DNA of 64,000 nt. It comes from Thermomonospora echinospora. Its GTDB lineage: Bacteria; Actinomycetota; Actinomycetes; Streptosporangiales; Streptosporangiaceae. The notes under the pieces were generated by a model. The model did not search any database. It was not told where the DNA came from and saw nothing but the letters and a program-made list of their open reading frames with translations. Of this stretch, positions 1 through 8,781 are shown one piece after another. Location of the stretch: contig NZ_FNVO01000017.1 of NCBI RefSeq assembly GCF_900108175.1, positions 96,514 to 160,513 of the forward strand, read 5' to 3'. The stretch's first letter is position 1. Every line of letters begins with the position of its first letter. The position numbers were made by a program, and so were the translations under genes.

Positions 1-861
1 GTACGGGGCGGCCAGCAGCAGCCGCAGCGGGCCGCCGATCCGGTCTCGCCATTGCGGCGGGACGAGACGGCCGACGGCGGTGTCGCCGACGAGCATCCCG
101 AACGCCGCGGCGGCGAACAGCAGTCCGGCGTGCTCGGGGGCGTAGGGGACGTAGAGCGACTCGCAGCCGACGATCAGCCCGTTGGGCACCCACAGGGCCA
201 GGTAGATGCGGCGACGCGGCCCGGAGGACCACAGCCGCCCGTTGGTCCGCCAGGTCTGGCGGACCGAGGGCCGTCCGGTGGCGCGCGGTGGGCGGGCGGA
301 CAGGCCGAGCCGTGCGACGGCCGCGGCGAGGAGGTGGAGGGCGGCGGCAGTGAGCAGGGCGCCGCGCGGGGACAGGGCGGTCATGAGCATGCCGCCGACG
401 GCGAACCCGAGGATCTGCTGAACGCCGACGGACATGTTGAACACGGAGCGGCCGAGCAGGTAGCCGTCTTCGGGGAGGATCTCGTTGAGCAGCCCGAAGC
501 GGACCGCGCCGCCCAGGGAGGCGGCCAGCCCCTGGACCATGACGATCAGTGACAGCGCCCACGGCGGCAGGCCCGGTATGGCCAGGGCGGCGGTGCCGAG
601 GCCGAAGACCAGCGCCAGCCCGGTCGTCGTGGCGCGCGGCGGCATCCGGTCGGCCGCCGACAGCAGCGCCATCGCCCCGAGCACCTGGGCGAAGGAAGGG
701 CCGAACATGCTCAGCGCCGACAGCAACGGTGAGCCGGTGGCGGCGTAGACGAGGGTGCCCAGAGCCAGTCCGCTCACCGTCGTGGCGGCGACCTGCAGGG
801 AGGCGGTGGTGAACAGGGGCGTGAACTCCGGCGTCCGGAACAGTTCCCGGTAAGTGCGCAT
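1..861 (-). CDS. MFS transporter, partial (C-terminus beyond left edge)
   Basis: Reading leftward from the ATG at 861, the translation begins MRTYRELFRTPEFTPLF and continues as alternating hydrophobic helices with short polar loops over about 287 residues, the first seven or eight membrane segments of a major facilitator superfamily permease. The conserved family layout (short cytoplasmic N-terminus, R-rich loop between halves near RPPRATGRPSVRQ) is present. The 3' end runs off the window. It is divergent from an ArsR-type regulator whose start lies only 58 bases away, and such ArsR/MFS pairs are common in actinobacteria, with the regulator probably controlling the pump. The substrate cannot be inferred; efflux is likelier than uptake by analogy. 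Confidence 0.8.
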   Translation of the reverse strand, partial: MRTYRELFRTPEFTPLFTTASLQVAATTVSGLALGTLVYAATGSPLLSALSMFGPSFAQVLGAMALLSAADRMPPRATTTGLALVFGLGTAALAIPGLPPWALSLIVMVQGLAASLGGAVRFGLLNEILPEDGYLLGRSVFNMSVGVQQILGFAVGGMLMTALSPRGALLTAAALHLLAAAVARLGLSARPPRATGRPSVRQTWRTNGRLWSSGPRRRIYLALWVPNGLIVGCESLYVPYAPEHAGLLFAAAAFGMLVGDTAVGRLVPPQWRDRIGGPLRLLLAAPY

Positions 862-898
862 GGCGGGAGTCTCGGCGCCCCTGCGGCGGAGCCGTTAT

Positions 899-920
899 CG
901 TTTCGCGGGGAGGCGAAACG
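899..920 (+). promoter_or_regulatory. Inverted repeat, putative ArsR-family operator over the ribosome site
   Basis: The sequence CGTTTCGC (899-906) and GCGAAACG (913-920) form a perfect 8-bp inverted repeat separated by GGGGAG, which itself is the Shine-Dalgarno of the regulator gene. It sits between two divergent genes, the classic place for an autoregulatory operator. It could alternatively act as an RNA hairpin that hides the ribosome site. Confidence 0.5.
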
Positions 921-1891
921 TGGGCTGGTGGCAAGTCAACGCCGACACTCTGGCGGAGAGCCGGTTCGTGATCTCCGCTCTGGCCGAGGCCATCGCGAGC
1001 CTGAAGAGCCTGGACCGGGGGACGGCCGCGCATCCGGGTGAGCACGTCTGGCTCGACGCGCATCTGCCCGCCTACCGGGAGCGGCTGGCCGGTGATCCGG
1101 TCACGGCGCTGCTGGTGCGGGTCGGGCTGGGCGGCAGGTGGAACGCCGACTTCCTGACGCCCACGCCGGCGGGTGAGGGCGAGCAGTCGTTCGAGGAGGA
1201 GTTGACGCGGATACGCCGGACGTCGGCGGAGGCCGCCCAGGCGGACCTGGCCGTGTCGGTGGGCGGTCCGCTGCCGGCTGAGCTGCGCCGGCCCGATCTG
1301 CCGGAGCGTGCCGCGGGGGTGCTGGAGTGGGTGTGGCGGCGGGCGGTGCTGCCCGAATGGCCGCGGCGGCGGCGGATCCTCGAGGCCGACGTGGTCGCGC
1401 GGACGGGGCGGCTGAGCAGCGGCGGCTGGGCCGCCGCGATGGGCGACATGCGGCCGGGGATGCGCTGGCTCGGCGGGGGCCGGCTGCAGATCAACACCTA
1501 TGACTACCCGCCCCGAGAGATCGGCGAGGCCCGGCTGATGTTCGTCCCGGTCACCGCACGGCGGGGCTGGGTCTCCTGGGACGACGGGCGGCGGTACGCG
1601 GTGGTGTACCCGTGTTCGGGGACGCTCGCCGGGCCGGACGGGGCGGTGGTCCCCGAGGCGCTGGGCAGGTTGCTGGGTCCGGGGCGGGCCGGCGTCCTGG
1701 TGCTGCTGGACACGCCCAAGAGCACGACGCAGCTGGTGGCGTTGACCGGGCAGGGGCTGGGTTCGGTGGGCCGTCACCTCAAGGTGTTGCTGGAGGCGGG
1801 GCTGGTGCGGCGGCGGCGTGCCGGGCGGTCGGTGCTGTACTCCCGTACGCGGGCCGGTCAGGTGCTGGTGGAGGCCCCGGCGCGCCGGTGA
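920..1891 (+). CDS. ArsR/SmtB-type winged-helix regulator with N-terminal sensing domain
   Basis: A 323-residue protein starting at GTG 920 (MGWWQVNADTLAESRFVISALAEAIASL), chosen because GGGGAGG ends seven bases before it and because homologues begin with this W-W-Q-V-N/D-A-D-T-L segment. The C-terminal 65 residues carry the winged helix-turn-helix (STTQLVALTGQGLGSVGRHL with the wing RRRRAGRSVLYSRT). The long N-terminal part has no recognisable metal-binding cysteines, so a small organic ligand is likelier than a metal. It is divergent from the MFS gene and its start overlaps an inverted repeat, consistent with autoregulation. Its stop lies six bases from the stop of the convergent fxsA gene. 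Confidence 0.75.
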   Translation: MGWWQVNADTLAESRFVISALAEAIASLKSLDRGTAAHPGEHVWLDAHLPAYRERLAGDPVTALLVRVGLGGRWNADFLTPTPAGEGEQSFEEELTRIRRTSAEAAQADLAVSVGGPLPAELRRPDLPERAAGVLEWVWRRAVLPEWPRRRRILEADVVARTGRLSSGGWAAAMGDMRPGMRWLGGGRLQINTYDYPPREIGEARLMFVPVTARRGWVSWDDGRRYAVVYPCSGTLAGPDGAVVPEALGRLLGPGRAGVLVLLDTPKSTTQLVALTGQGLGSVGRHLKVLLEAGLVRRRRAGRSVLYSRTRAGQVLVEAPARR

Positions 1892-1897
1892 GCGGGG

Positions 1898-2434
1898 TCA
1901 GCCGGTGCGGTCGTCGTGGATGACCTCGCCCTGGATGACGGGACCGTCGGCGGGGCGCCGCCCGGTCGCCGGGCCGGGGCGGGGCGGGAAGCCCAGGTGC
2001 GGGGGGAGGTCGGCTCCGGGACCGAACATCCCGTCCAGTCCCTGGGCAGCCAGGCGCTGCTCGGCGGCGCGGATCCGGCGGGCGGCGTAGGCGGCCAGCA
2101 GCCGCCGCACCGGCGGCCGGGTGAACGGCAGCACGAACGCCAGGCCCAGCACGTCGGTGACGAAGCCGGGGATCAACAGGAGCATCCCGCCCGCCAGCAG
2201 CAGCCCGGCATCGGCCGGCTCCCGCTCGGGCGTCGCGCCGCCGGCGAAGGCCCCGCTCAGGGCGCGCCAGGCGCGGCGGCCCTCGCGGCGCACCAGCCAG
2301 GCCCCCAGCAGGCTCCCGGCCAGCAGCAGCACGGCCGTCTGCCAGCCGCCGAGCACCGCGCTCACCTGGATGGCCACGAAGATCTCCAGGACGGGCAGCA
2401 GCAGGAACGCCAGGAACATCAGCAGCGGGAGCAT
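1898..2434 (-). CDS. fxsA: FxsA family membrane protein
   Basis: From ATG 2434 the protein is about 178 residues and begins with a hydrophobic stretch (MLPLLMFLAFLLLPVLEIFVAI), followed by further membrane segments, the loop GAWLVRREGRRAWRAL and the FxsA signature GGMLLLIPGFVTDVLGL. These match the FxsA/cytoplasmic membrane protein family, named after the E. coli protein that relieves phage T7 F-plasmid exclusion; its ordinary role is unknown. The start could also be GTG 2449. The last 40 residues are a polar, proline-rich tail. It is the third leftward gene after lnt and ppm1, 96 bases downstream of ppm1, and may share their transcript. Confidence 0.8.
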   Translation of the reverse strand: MLPLLMFLAFLLLPVLEIFVAIQVSAVLGGWQTAVLLLAGSLLGAWLVRREGRRAWRALSGAFAGGATPEREPADAGLLLAGGMLLLIPGFVTDVLGLAFVLPFTRPPVRRLLAAYAARRIRAAEQRLAAQGLDGMFGPGADLPPHLGFPPRPGPATGRRPADGPVIQGEVIHDDRTG

Positions 2435-2530
2435 GGCACCAAGCTTCACGATGGGAACGGGACTCCATCCGGACAACGCCGCGCCACCGCGGATCGTTCC
2501 GCCCCGACGAGGGCGGGTCACGAGGGCGGG

Positions 2531-3277
2531 TCAGGTGTTCCTGCGGACCTGGCCGATCCTGGCCCGCACACCCCAGCTGGTGATCTTCCACATCGCCTCG
2601 GCCATGATGTCGCGGCTCATCTTGCTGGTGCCGTGCTCGCGTTCGACGAAGGTGATCGGGACCTCGACGACCCGCAGGCCCGCGCGGACGGTGCGCAGCG
2701 CCAGGTCGATCTGGAAGCAGTAGCCGCGCGAGTCGACCCCGGCCAGGTCGATCTTGCGCAGGGCGGCGGCCCGGTAGGCGCGGTAGCCGCCGGTCGCGTC
2801 ATGCAGGGGGGCGCCGACCATCAGGCGGGTGTAGATGTTGGCGCCGCGCGAGAGCGCCTCGCGCGAGCGCGGCCAGTTGACGACCCGTCCGCCGGGGACC
2901 CAGCGGGCGCCGATCACCAGGTCGGCGTCCACCAGCGCCTCCAGCAGGGCGGGCAGTTCCTCGGGCTGGTGGGAGCCGTCGGCGTCCATCTCCACCAGCA
3001 CGTCGTAGCCGCGTTCCAGCGCCCAGCGAAACCCGGCGATGTAGGCCGCCCCCAGCCCCTGCTTGCCGGTGCGGTGCAGGACCTGGATCCGCTCGTCGTC
3101 CGCCGCCAGCCGGTCGGCCAGCTCACCGGTGCCGTCCGGGCTGGCGTCGTCGACCACCAGGACGTCGGCGGCAGGCACCGCGGCGCGCAGCCGTCCCACG
3201 ACAGCCTGCAGGTTGTCCCGCTCGTTGTAGGTCGGGATGATCACCAGCACCCGGCCGAGACCGTGCGGGATCTGCAT
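2531..3277 (-). CDS. ppm1: Polyprenol-phosphate mannosyltransferase (dolichol-P-mannose synthase type)
   Basis: A 248-residue GT-A fold family 2 glycosyltransferase from ATG 3277, preceded by GAAGGAGCG at good spacing. It transfers mannose from GDP-mannose to polyprenyl phosphate, supplying the membrane-bound donor for protein O-mannosylation and lipoglycans. Visible motifs are [10 protein letters not shown] near residue 15, DDASPDGT near 45, the metal-binding [10 protein letters not shown] near 100 and the C-terminal [11 protein letters not shown] typical of this clade. There is no C-terminal membrane anchor. It starts four bases after the stop of lnt. In mycobacteria the two activities are one fused Ppm1 protein, whereas here they are separate, as in Streptomyces. 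Confidence 0.9.
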   Translation of the reverse strand: MQIPHGLGRVLVIIPTYNERDNLQAVVGRLRAAVPAADVLVVDDASPDGTGELADRLAADDERIQVLHRTGKQGLGAAYIAGFRWALERGYDVLVEMDADGSHQPEELPALLEALVDADLVIGARWVPGGRVVNWPRSREALSRGANIYTRLMVGAPLHDATGGYRAYRAAALRKIDLAGVDSRGYCFQIDLALRTVRAGLRVVEVPITFVEREHGTSKMSRDIMAEAMWKITSWGVRARIGQVRRNT

Positions 3278-3281
3278 GGCG

Positions 3282-4934
3282 TCACGCTCCTTCGGTGGTG
3301 CGGGAGCCGGCGCGCACCGCCGCGACGGCGGCGGCCAGGCCCAGCAGCGCCAGCGCCCCCTCGGGCAGGGCGCCGAGCCGGTCGGCCAGGGTGGGGGCGG
3401 TCCGGGCGGGCACGGCGGCCACCTGGATATCGGGGACGAACTCGGCCGAGCGGTCGAGCATGCGCCCGTCGGGGGCGACGATCGCGCTGATGCCGCTGGT
3501 GGCCGCCACCAGCACACTGCGGCCGTGCTCGACGGCGCGCAGCCGCGACATGGCGACCTGCTGGGGCGGCAGGCTGGTACGGCCGTAGGTGGCGTTGTTG
3601 GTCTGCACGACCAGCAGTTCGGCCTCGGCGACGTCGCGGACCAGACCGTCGTAGGCGACCTCGAAGCAGATCACGTCGCCGATGCGGGCCGGGCCCAGTT
3701 GCAGCAGCCCCTTCCGCTCCCCCTTGGCGAAGTCGCGGGGGATCCGCTCGAACCGGGTGATCAGCTTGGTGAGCACCTCACGGAACGGCAGGTACTCCCC
3801 GAACGGCACCGGATGCCGCTTGACATAGTGGTCGCCGGGGCCGGTGCGCGGGTCCCACACGATGCCGCGGTTCTCCACATGCTCGCCGTCGGCGGCGTCG
3901 ATGACCGCGCCGACCAGCACCGGCACCCCGATGTCCTTGACCGCCGCGTCGATCAGGGCGCGCGCCTGCGGGTCGGTGTAGGGGTCCAGGTCGCTGGAGT
4001 TCTCCGGCCAGACCACCAGTTCGGGGCGGGCGACCCTGCCCTCGCGAACCTGGGCGGCCAGTTCGTGGGTGCGCTGAACGTGGTTGTCCAGGACGGCGCG
4101 GCGCTGGCTGTTGAAATCCAGCCCGAGCCGTGGCACGTTCCCCTGGATCACGGCGACGGTGACCGCGCGCCCGTCGGTGGGCAGCGGTATCAGCGGCCCG
4201 GCCGCTCCGACGGCCAGCACCCCGGCCAGGGCCAGGGCCGGTGCCCGCAGGCCCCGGGCCCGGCCGGCGCCGGGCAGCCGGCGGGCCAGGAGGGCCGGCA
4301 GGGGCGCGCGCAGCACGGCGTAGGCCAGCAGCCCCCCGGCCAGGGCGGTCAGGAACGTGACCAGGGGGGCGCCGCCGACCGCGGCGTACGGGGCGAGCGG
4401 GCTGTCGGTCTGGCTGAACACCAGCCGCGCCCACGGGAAACCGCCGAACGGGGCCCGGCCGCGCACGAACTCCTGCGCCACCCACAGCGCCGCCGTCCAC
4501 ACCGGCCAACCGGGCAGCCGGGCGGCCAGCGCGATGCCCGCCCCCATCGGCGCGAAGTAGGCGGCCTGCACCAGGCTGAGCAGCACCCACCCGTCCGGGC
4601 CGATCTTGACGATCCCCGACAGGGCCGGCAGGAAGAACGCCGCCCCGGCCCAGAACGCCGTCCAGGCCGCCGCGCGCGGACCCAGCCCGTGCAGGGCCAG
4701 GGTGAGCAGCGCGACACCGACGGGCGCCAGCGGCCACACGTCCAGCGGCGGGAACGCCGGCCACATCACCAGGCCGCCGGCGACGGCGGCGAGCGTGCGC
4801 GCCCAGCCCGCCCGGCCACCGGTGCGCAGCCGGGCCCACCGGCCCGTCGGCCGGGCGGCTCGTCGCCGCCGCTCGGGCGGGGCGGGGGGCGCGGGGTCGG
4901 CGGGCTGCCGTTCCGGCACGGTGTCGTGAGCCAC
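3282..4934 (-). CDS. lnt: Apolipoprotein N-acyltransferase
   Basis: A 550-residue protein beginning at GTG 4934 behind GAGGAG. It N-acylates the lipid-modified cysteine of lipoproteins. An alanine/arginine/proline-rich 40-residue N-terminus precedes about seven hydrophobic segments (roughly residues 50-230), followed by a carbon-nitrogen hydrolase (nitrilase) domain from about 270. In that domain the probable catalytic Glu lies in VVWPENSSD and the nucleophilic Cys in [10 protein letters not shown]; the Lys is probably in the segment between them. The gene leads the lnt-ppm1-(fxsA) run, so lipoprotein maturation and mannosyl donor synthesis are co-expressed. Confidence 0.9.
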   Translation of the reverse strand: MAHDTVPERQPADPAPPAPPERRRRAARPTGRWARLRTGGRAGWARTLAAVAGGLVMWPAFPPLDVWPLAPVGVALLTLALHGLGPRAAAWTAFWAGAAFFLPALSGIVKIGPDGWVLLSLVQAAYFAPMGAGIALAARLPGWPVWTAALWVAQEFVRGRAPFGGFPWARLVFSQTDSPLAPYAAVGGAPLVTFLTALAGGLLAYAVLRAPLPALLARRLPGAGRARGLRAPALALAGVLAVGAAGPLIPLPTDGRAVTVAVIQGNVPRLGLDFNSQRRAVLDNHVQRTHELAAQVREGRVARPELVVWPENSSDLDPYTDPQARALIDAAVKDIGVPVLVGAVIDAADGEHVENRGIVWDPRTGPGDHYVKRHPVPFGEYLPFREVLTKLITRFERIPRDFAKGERKGLLQLGPARIGDVICFEVAYDGLVRDVAEAELLVVQTNNATYGRTSLPPQQVAMSRLRAVEHGRSVLVAATSGISAIVAPDGRMLDRSAEFVPDIQVAAVPARTAPTLADRLGALPEGALALLGLAAAVAAVRAGSRTTEGA

Positions 4935-4998
4935 GTCGCTCCTCGGTGAAAGGGCTGCTGGCCGGAACGCTATCGTCCCCCGGAGACTGCCACGAACT

Positions 4999-5412
4999 TC
5001 ACATCGGGACCGCCCCGGTGGCCGGCGGCGGCACCACCACGGTCCCGACGGCGGTGACGGCCACGATGGGCTCGGCCAGCACGCGGGCGGCCGAGGCGCC
5101 GCGGGCGGGGTCGGCCCGGCACACCACCCGCGCCGCGAACTCCAGCCTACGGCTGCGGCGGCCGACGGCGACGACGGTGGCGGACGCCTCCAGCACGTCA
5201 CCGGCCCGCACCGGCGCCCGGAACTGCACGTCGTCGTAGGAGGCGAACAGGCCCTCGTCGCCGTCGGCGCGGATGCACACCTCGGTGGCCACGTCCCCGA
5301 ACAGGCCGAGGACGTAGGCGCCGTCGACGAGGTCGCCGCCGTAGTGGGCGTGCGCGTACGGCACGTACCGGCGGTGGGTGACGGTCAGCCCGACCCGCGG
5401 GTCCTCGCTCAT
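4999..5412 (-). CDS. kal: Hotdog-fold 3-aminobutyryl-CoA ammonia lyase-like protein
   Basis: A 137-residue single hotdog domain starting at ATG 5412, overlapping the stop of kamE by ATGA. Family features are the N-terminal VGLTVTHRRYVPYAHAHYGGDLVDGAY segment with its His and Tyr residues, the central helix GLFGDVATEVCIRADG and the strand SYDDVQFRAPVRAGDVLE. In lysine fermentation, Kal removes ammonia from 3-aminobutyryl-CoA to give crotonyl-CoA. The assignment rests on its linkage to kamDE plus the fold, because other hotdog lyases and thioesterases look similar at this length. It is the last gene of the kam operon. Confidence 0.72.
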   Translation of the reverse strand: MSEDPRVGLTVTHRRYVPYAHAHYGGDLVDGAYVLGLFGDVATEVCIRADGDEGLFASYDDVQFRAPVRAGDVLEASATVVAVGRRSRRLEFAARVVCRADPARGASAARVLAEPIVAVTAVGTVVVPPPATGAVPM

Positions 5413-6197
5413 CGCCCCTCCCCCGCACCGGCGGCCGGGAGCAGGGCGTGCACCAGGTAGGAGGCCACCTCGGCGGGGGTGGTGCCCCTGCCGAAGATCT
5501 TGTCGACGCCCAGGTCGGCGGCGGTGACGGTGTCGAAGCGGGGGCCTCCGGCCACCAGCAGCGGCCGGCCCCGCCCCGGCCCGGCCGCGTCCGGGTAGGC
5601 GGCGGCGAACGCTGCCGCCATCCGGCGGGTGTTGTCCAGATGGGCGTTGCGCTGGGTCACCACCTGGGACACCAGGACGGCGTCGGCGCCCTCGGCTCGG
5701 GCGCGTGCCAGCAGTTCCTCCACCGCCACCTGGGCGCCCATGTTGACCACCTGGATCTCCCGGTAGTACTCCAGGCCCTTCTCCCCCGCGAACCCCTTGA
5801 CGTTGAGGATGGCGTCGATGCCGACGGTGTGCGCGTCGGTGCCGATGCAGGCGCCGACCACCACCAGCCGCCGGCCCAGCGCGGCGCGGACGGCCAGGTT
5901 GATCTCGGCGGCGGTCAGCAACGGGTAGGCGCGGCCCGGCGGCTCGGGGATCCGCGCGTAGTCGATCAGGTGCCGGACACGGCCGTAGACGATGAAGAAG
6001 GTGAAGTCGGGCCCCATCGGCTTGGCGTGCACGACGCTGGCGGGCTCCAGGCCCATCGCGGCGGCCAGGTGCAGCGCGGCGGCCTGCGCCCGCAGGCCGT
6101 GCGGGACCGGCAGCGTGAACGACACCTGCACCATGCCGTCGCCGGTGGTGTCGCCGTAGGGGCGGATGATCTGCGTCGAGGCGCTGTCGGCGGTCAT
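5409..6197 (-). CDS. kamE: Lysine 5,6-aminomutase beta subunit
   Basis: A 262-residue B12-binding subunit. The base-off/His-on motif DAHTVG contains His123, and Lys134 follows 11 residues later, the same spacing as the cobalt-ligating His133 and PLP-linked Lys144 of the clostridial enzyme as I remember it. SQVV near 180 and GGPRF near 225 complete the Rossmann-type B12 site. With KamD it moves the terminal amino group of beta-lysine or D-lysine from C6 to C5 using adenosylcobalamin and PLP. Starts at ATG 6197, with ATGA overlap with kamD upstream and with the hotdog gene downstream, so the three are translationally coupled. Confidence 0.9.
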   Translation of the reverse strand: MTADSASTQIIRPYGDTTGDGMVQVSFTLPVPHGLRAQAAALHLAAAMGLEPASVVHAKPMGPDFTFFIVYGRVRHLIDYARIPEPPGRAYPLLTAAEINLAVRAALGRRLVVVGACIGTDAHTVGIDAILNVKGFAGEKGLEYYREIQVVNMGAQVAVEELLARARAEGADAVLVSQVVTQRNAHLDNTRRMAAAFAAAYPDAAGPGRGRPLLVAGGPRFDTVTAADLGVDKIFGRGTTPAEVASYLVHALLPAAGAGEGR

Positions 6198-7777
6198 GCG
6201 GGCACCTCCGCGTCGTGGTGGGCCGACGGCCGTCCGTCCAAAAGCTCGATGGCCGGGTTGTAGTAGCCGTCGGCGCGTTCGGCGACCCCGTCCAGGCCCC
6301 TGCCACCGTCGGGGGGACGGCAGGTGACGCCGAAGGTGCCGTCCGCGATCGCGTGCAGCAGCCCGTCGTCGCAGATGCGCTCCAGCAGCTCCACCGACTC
6401 GGCCAGCACCCGCCGGGCGCGCTGGGCGATGAAGCCGTCGGGGCGGGGCGCGAAGTCCTCGGCCAGCCGCCCGGCGGCGGCGCGGACGTAGCGGACGTTC
6501 TCCAGCGCCAGGTCGCGGTCGGCCAGCCAGGGGGTGTGGATGCCCTCGGTCATCATCCCGATCAGGATGATCGACTGGCCGGTCATCATCCCCGCCAGGT
6601 TGAAGAAGGCGTCCAGCAGATAGCCGGCGAAGACGTTGCCGCCCATGTGGCGGGTGGGCGGCATGTACTTCAGCGGCGCGTGCGGGAACAGCTCCCGCAC
6701 CAGCTGGGCGTGGGCCAGCTCCAGCCGGAAGGAGTCCGGCAGCGCCGGGTCGATCTCGAAGGCGTGGCCCAGGCCCAGCTGCGCGTCGGCCAGGCCCGCC
6801 TCGTGCGCGAACCGCTCGTTGAGCAGCTGGCTGACGATCACGGTGTGCGCGGCCTCGACGGCGTCGGCGGTGGTCAGGTAGTTGTCCTCGCCGGTGTTGA
6901 TCACGATGCCGGCGCGGGCGTGGATCTGCCGGGAGAAGCGCTGGTCGATGAAGGTGCGGCGAGGGTTGATGTCGCGGAACACGATGCCGTACATGCAGTC
7001 GTTGAGCATCATGTCCAGGCGTTCCAGGCCCGCCAGCGTGGCGATCTCGGGCATGCACAGCCCGGAGGCGTAGTTGGTGAGCCGCACGTAACGGCCCAGC
7101 TCGGCCGACACCTCGTCCAGGGCGGCCCGCATCAGCCGGAAGTTCTCCTGGGTGGCGTAGGTGCCGGCGTAGCCCTCCCGGGTGGCGCCCTCGGGCACGT
7201 AGTCCAGCAGCGACTGCCCGGTGGAGCGGATGACGGCGACCACGTCGGCGCCCTCCCGGGCGGCGGCCTGCGCCTGCGGGATGTCCTCGTGGATGTCGCC
7301 GGTCGCCACGATCAAGTAGATCCAGGGATGCGGCGGGTCGCCGACCTCGCGCAGCAGCCGGTCGCGCTCGGCGCGGCGCGCGTCGATGCGGGCCAGGCCG
7401 GCCTCGGCCGCCCGCCCGGCCGCCCGCCGGGCCGCCGCGGCGTCGGCCCCCTCCGGCAGCCGGAAGACGACCCGGCCGGCGGCGGCCGCCTCGGCCAGCT
7501 CGCGCAGTCCCCCGTGGGGGCCGGTCAGCAGCGCGTCCCAGACCGGCAGGGCGACGCCGTGCTCGATGCCGACCTGGGCGCGGACCGCCTCGGCCAGGTG
7601 GTTGACCCACGGCATGCCGCCGGGGTCGGCGCCGGACAGGCCGGCCAGCCGCAGCAGCGCCCGTTCCACCGACATGGTGGTGTGGGTACGGGCCATCTCG
7701 ATGATCGGTTCGGCGGCGCGGGCGGCCAGCCGCCGTGCGCGCGCCGCCGTGGCCGGGTCCAGGCCGAGCTTGCTCAC
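6194..7777 (-). CDS. kamD: Lysine 5,6-aminomutase alpha subunit
   Basis: A 527-residue protein from GTG 7777, chosen because GAGGGGAG (7791-7784) ends six bases upstream; a GTG seven codons earlier has no such site. It is the TIM-barrel subunit that holds adenosylcobalamin and most of the PLP contacts. Recognisable family stretches include NDCMYGIVFRDINPRRTFID near residue 260, INTGEDNYLTTADAVE near 300 and KYMPPTRHMGGNVFAGY near 380. It is the first gene of kamD-kamE-kal. The usual partner genes of the anaerobic lysine route (2,3-aminomutase, 3,5-diaminohexanoate dehydrogenase, Kce) are not in the window. Confidence 0.9.
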   Translation of the reverse strand: MSKLGLDPATAARARRLAARAAEPIIEMARTHTTMSVERALLRLAGLSGADPGGMPWVNHLAEAVRAQVGIEHGVALPVWDALLTGPHGGLRELAEAAAAGRVVFRLPEGADAAAARRAAGRAAEAGLARIDARRAERDRLLREVGDPPHPWIYLIVATGDIHEDIPQAQAAAREGADVVAVIRSTGQSLLDYVPEGATREGYAGTYATQENFRLMRAALDEVSAELGRYVRLTNYASGLCMPEIATLAGLERLDMMLNDCMYGIVFRDINPRRTFIDQRFSRQIHARAGIVINTGEDNYLTTADAVEAAHTVIVSQLLNERFAHEAGLADAQLGLGHAFEIDPALPDSFRLELAHAQLVRELFPHAPLKYMPPTRHMGGNVFAGYLLDAFFNLAGMMTGQSIILIGMMTEGIHTPWLADRDLALENVRYVRAAAGRLAEDFAPRPDGFIAQRARRVLAESVELLERICDDGLLHAIADGTFGVTCRPPDGGRGLDGVAERADGYYNPAIELLDGRPSAHHDAEVPA

Positions 7778-7986
7778 CGGCGGCTCCCCTCGTGTCACAG
7801 GTCACATCCCCTGTGAAGAATCCTCCGCTATCAGGCGCTCAGCCCGCAAGATTCTCCGCCCGTACGGGGATTTTCCGGAAACCTCTACATCGCTCGGGGC
7901 TTGCCCGCTTTCCAGTGGGCCTCGATGCGGTTCTTGCCGGGTCGCATGGAGGGGATGACGACTCAGCCCGGCACCTTTACATTGTA
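7778..7986 (-). promoter_or_regulatory. kamD promoter -10 and ~195-nt leader with hairpins
   Basis: On the minus strand an AT-rich block gives a TACAAT -10 box at 7986-7981, with no good -35. The predicted transcript start near 7974 leaves an untranslated leader of about 195 nt before kamD. Within it I see a GAATC/GATTC pair bracketing the middle, the self-complementary CCCGTACGGG, and just upstream of the ribosome site the hairpin TCACAGG (7795-7801)/CCTGTGA (7810-7816). This organisation suggests a regulatory leader. I could not match the cobalamin, lysine or TPP riboswitch cores. Confidence 0.4.
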
Positions 7987-8040
7987 GATTTTTAATCGCC
8001 GGACGGTCCGTCGCCGGCCGGCGGGGGGAACGGGGCCGGG

Positions 8041-8742
8041 TCAGCCCAGGGTGAAGGTCTCGCGGATGAAGTTCAGGAAGTCCTCGGCGTCGATCCCCTC
8101 GGGCTCGTCGCTGATCACCGGGTCCATCAGGGTGAAGCTGTCGATGAGCGCGCTGCACAGCCGCGCCAGGGCGTGCGGGTCGCCGGGACGCAGCGTGCCC
8201 TCGTGCTGCCCCTCCGCGATGACCCCCGCCAGCAGCCCGACGATCTCGTGGTAGAACTCCCGGTAGACCGCCGGGACGTCACCGGTGCCCCGCCCGCCGA
8301 TCTTGGTCATCTGGGCGTGCAGTTGGCCCCAGGCGGGGTACTTGCGCCGGTGCTCGATCTGCGCCCGCACCATCGCGACCAGCCGGTCGGCGGCGGACAT
8401 CTCCTCGGCCGCGAGCCGGCCCATCTCCTCCCGCTGCCAGGCCCCGCGGCGCATCAGGACCGCCAGATAGAGGTCCTCTTTGTTGTCGAAGAAGGTGTAG
8501 ATCGAGGCGACCGAGAACTCGCACATCTCGGCCACGTCCTTCAGGCTCGTCTCGTAGTAGCCGCGCTTGGCGAACAGCTCCTCGGCGGTCTGCAGCAGCT
8601 GCTCCCTGCCCAGCTCGATCCGCTGCCGGCGGCGTATCTCACGGGGACCGGGCCGCCTCGCACCGGCCGACCCGCCCGCGGGCCCGGCGCCGGCGCGGCC
8701 ACCGGAGCCCTCGCCGCTGATGACGTCAGTGGCCTCTTTCAT
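8041..8742 (-). CDS. TetR family regulator
   Basis: A 233-residue regulator from ATG 8742 behind GGGAGGG. A 40-residue disordered, glycine-rich N-terminus precedes the DNA-binding domain (LQTAEELFAKRGYYETSLKDVA, then the recognition helix CEFSVASIYTFFDNKEDLY, residues about 50-95). The ligand domain follows and ends LNFIRETFTLG. It lies upstream of the kam operon on the same strand, 54 bases before the kam -10 box, but no target is evident. A large perfect inverted repeat (8782-8817) sits 40 bases upstream of its start. Confidence 0.85.
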   Translation of the reverse strand: MKEATDVISGEGSGGRAGAGPAGGSAGARRPGPREIRRRQRIELGREQLLQTAEELFAKRGYYETSLKDVAEMCEFSVASIYTFFDNKEDLYLAVLMRRGAWQREEMGRLAAEEMSAADRLVAMVRAQIEHRRKYPAWGQLHAQMTKIGGRGTGDVPAVYREFYHEIVGLLAGVIAEGQHEGTLRPGDPHALARLCSALIDSFTLMDPVISDEPEGIDAEDFLNFIRETFTLG

Positions 8743-8781
8743 CGCACGCCCTCCCGGTCGCGTCCCACGCACCCATCCTCA

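Noticed and set aside
7778..7974. Cobalamin or TPP riboswitch before kamD
   Set aside because: GGTGCCGGGCTGAG resembles part of a TPP-type core, and B12 control would make sense, but neither the cobalamin box (GAGACCTGCC-like) nor the second TPP half is present. I kept only a generic leader.
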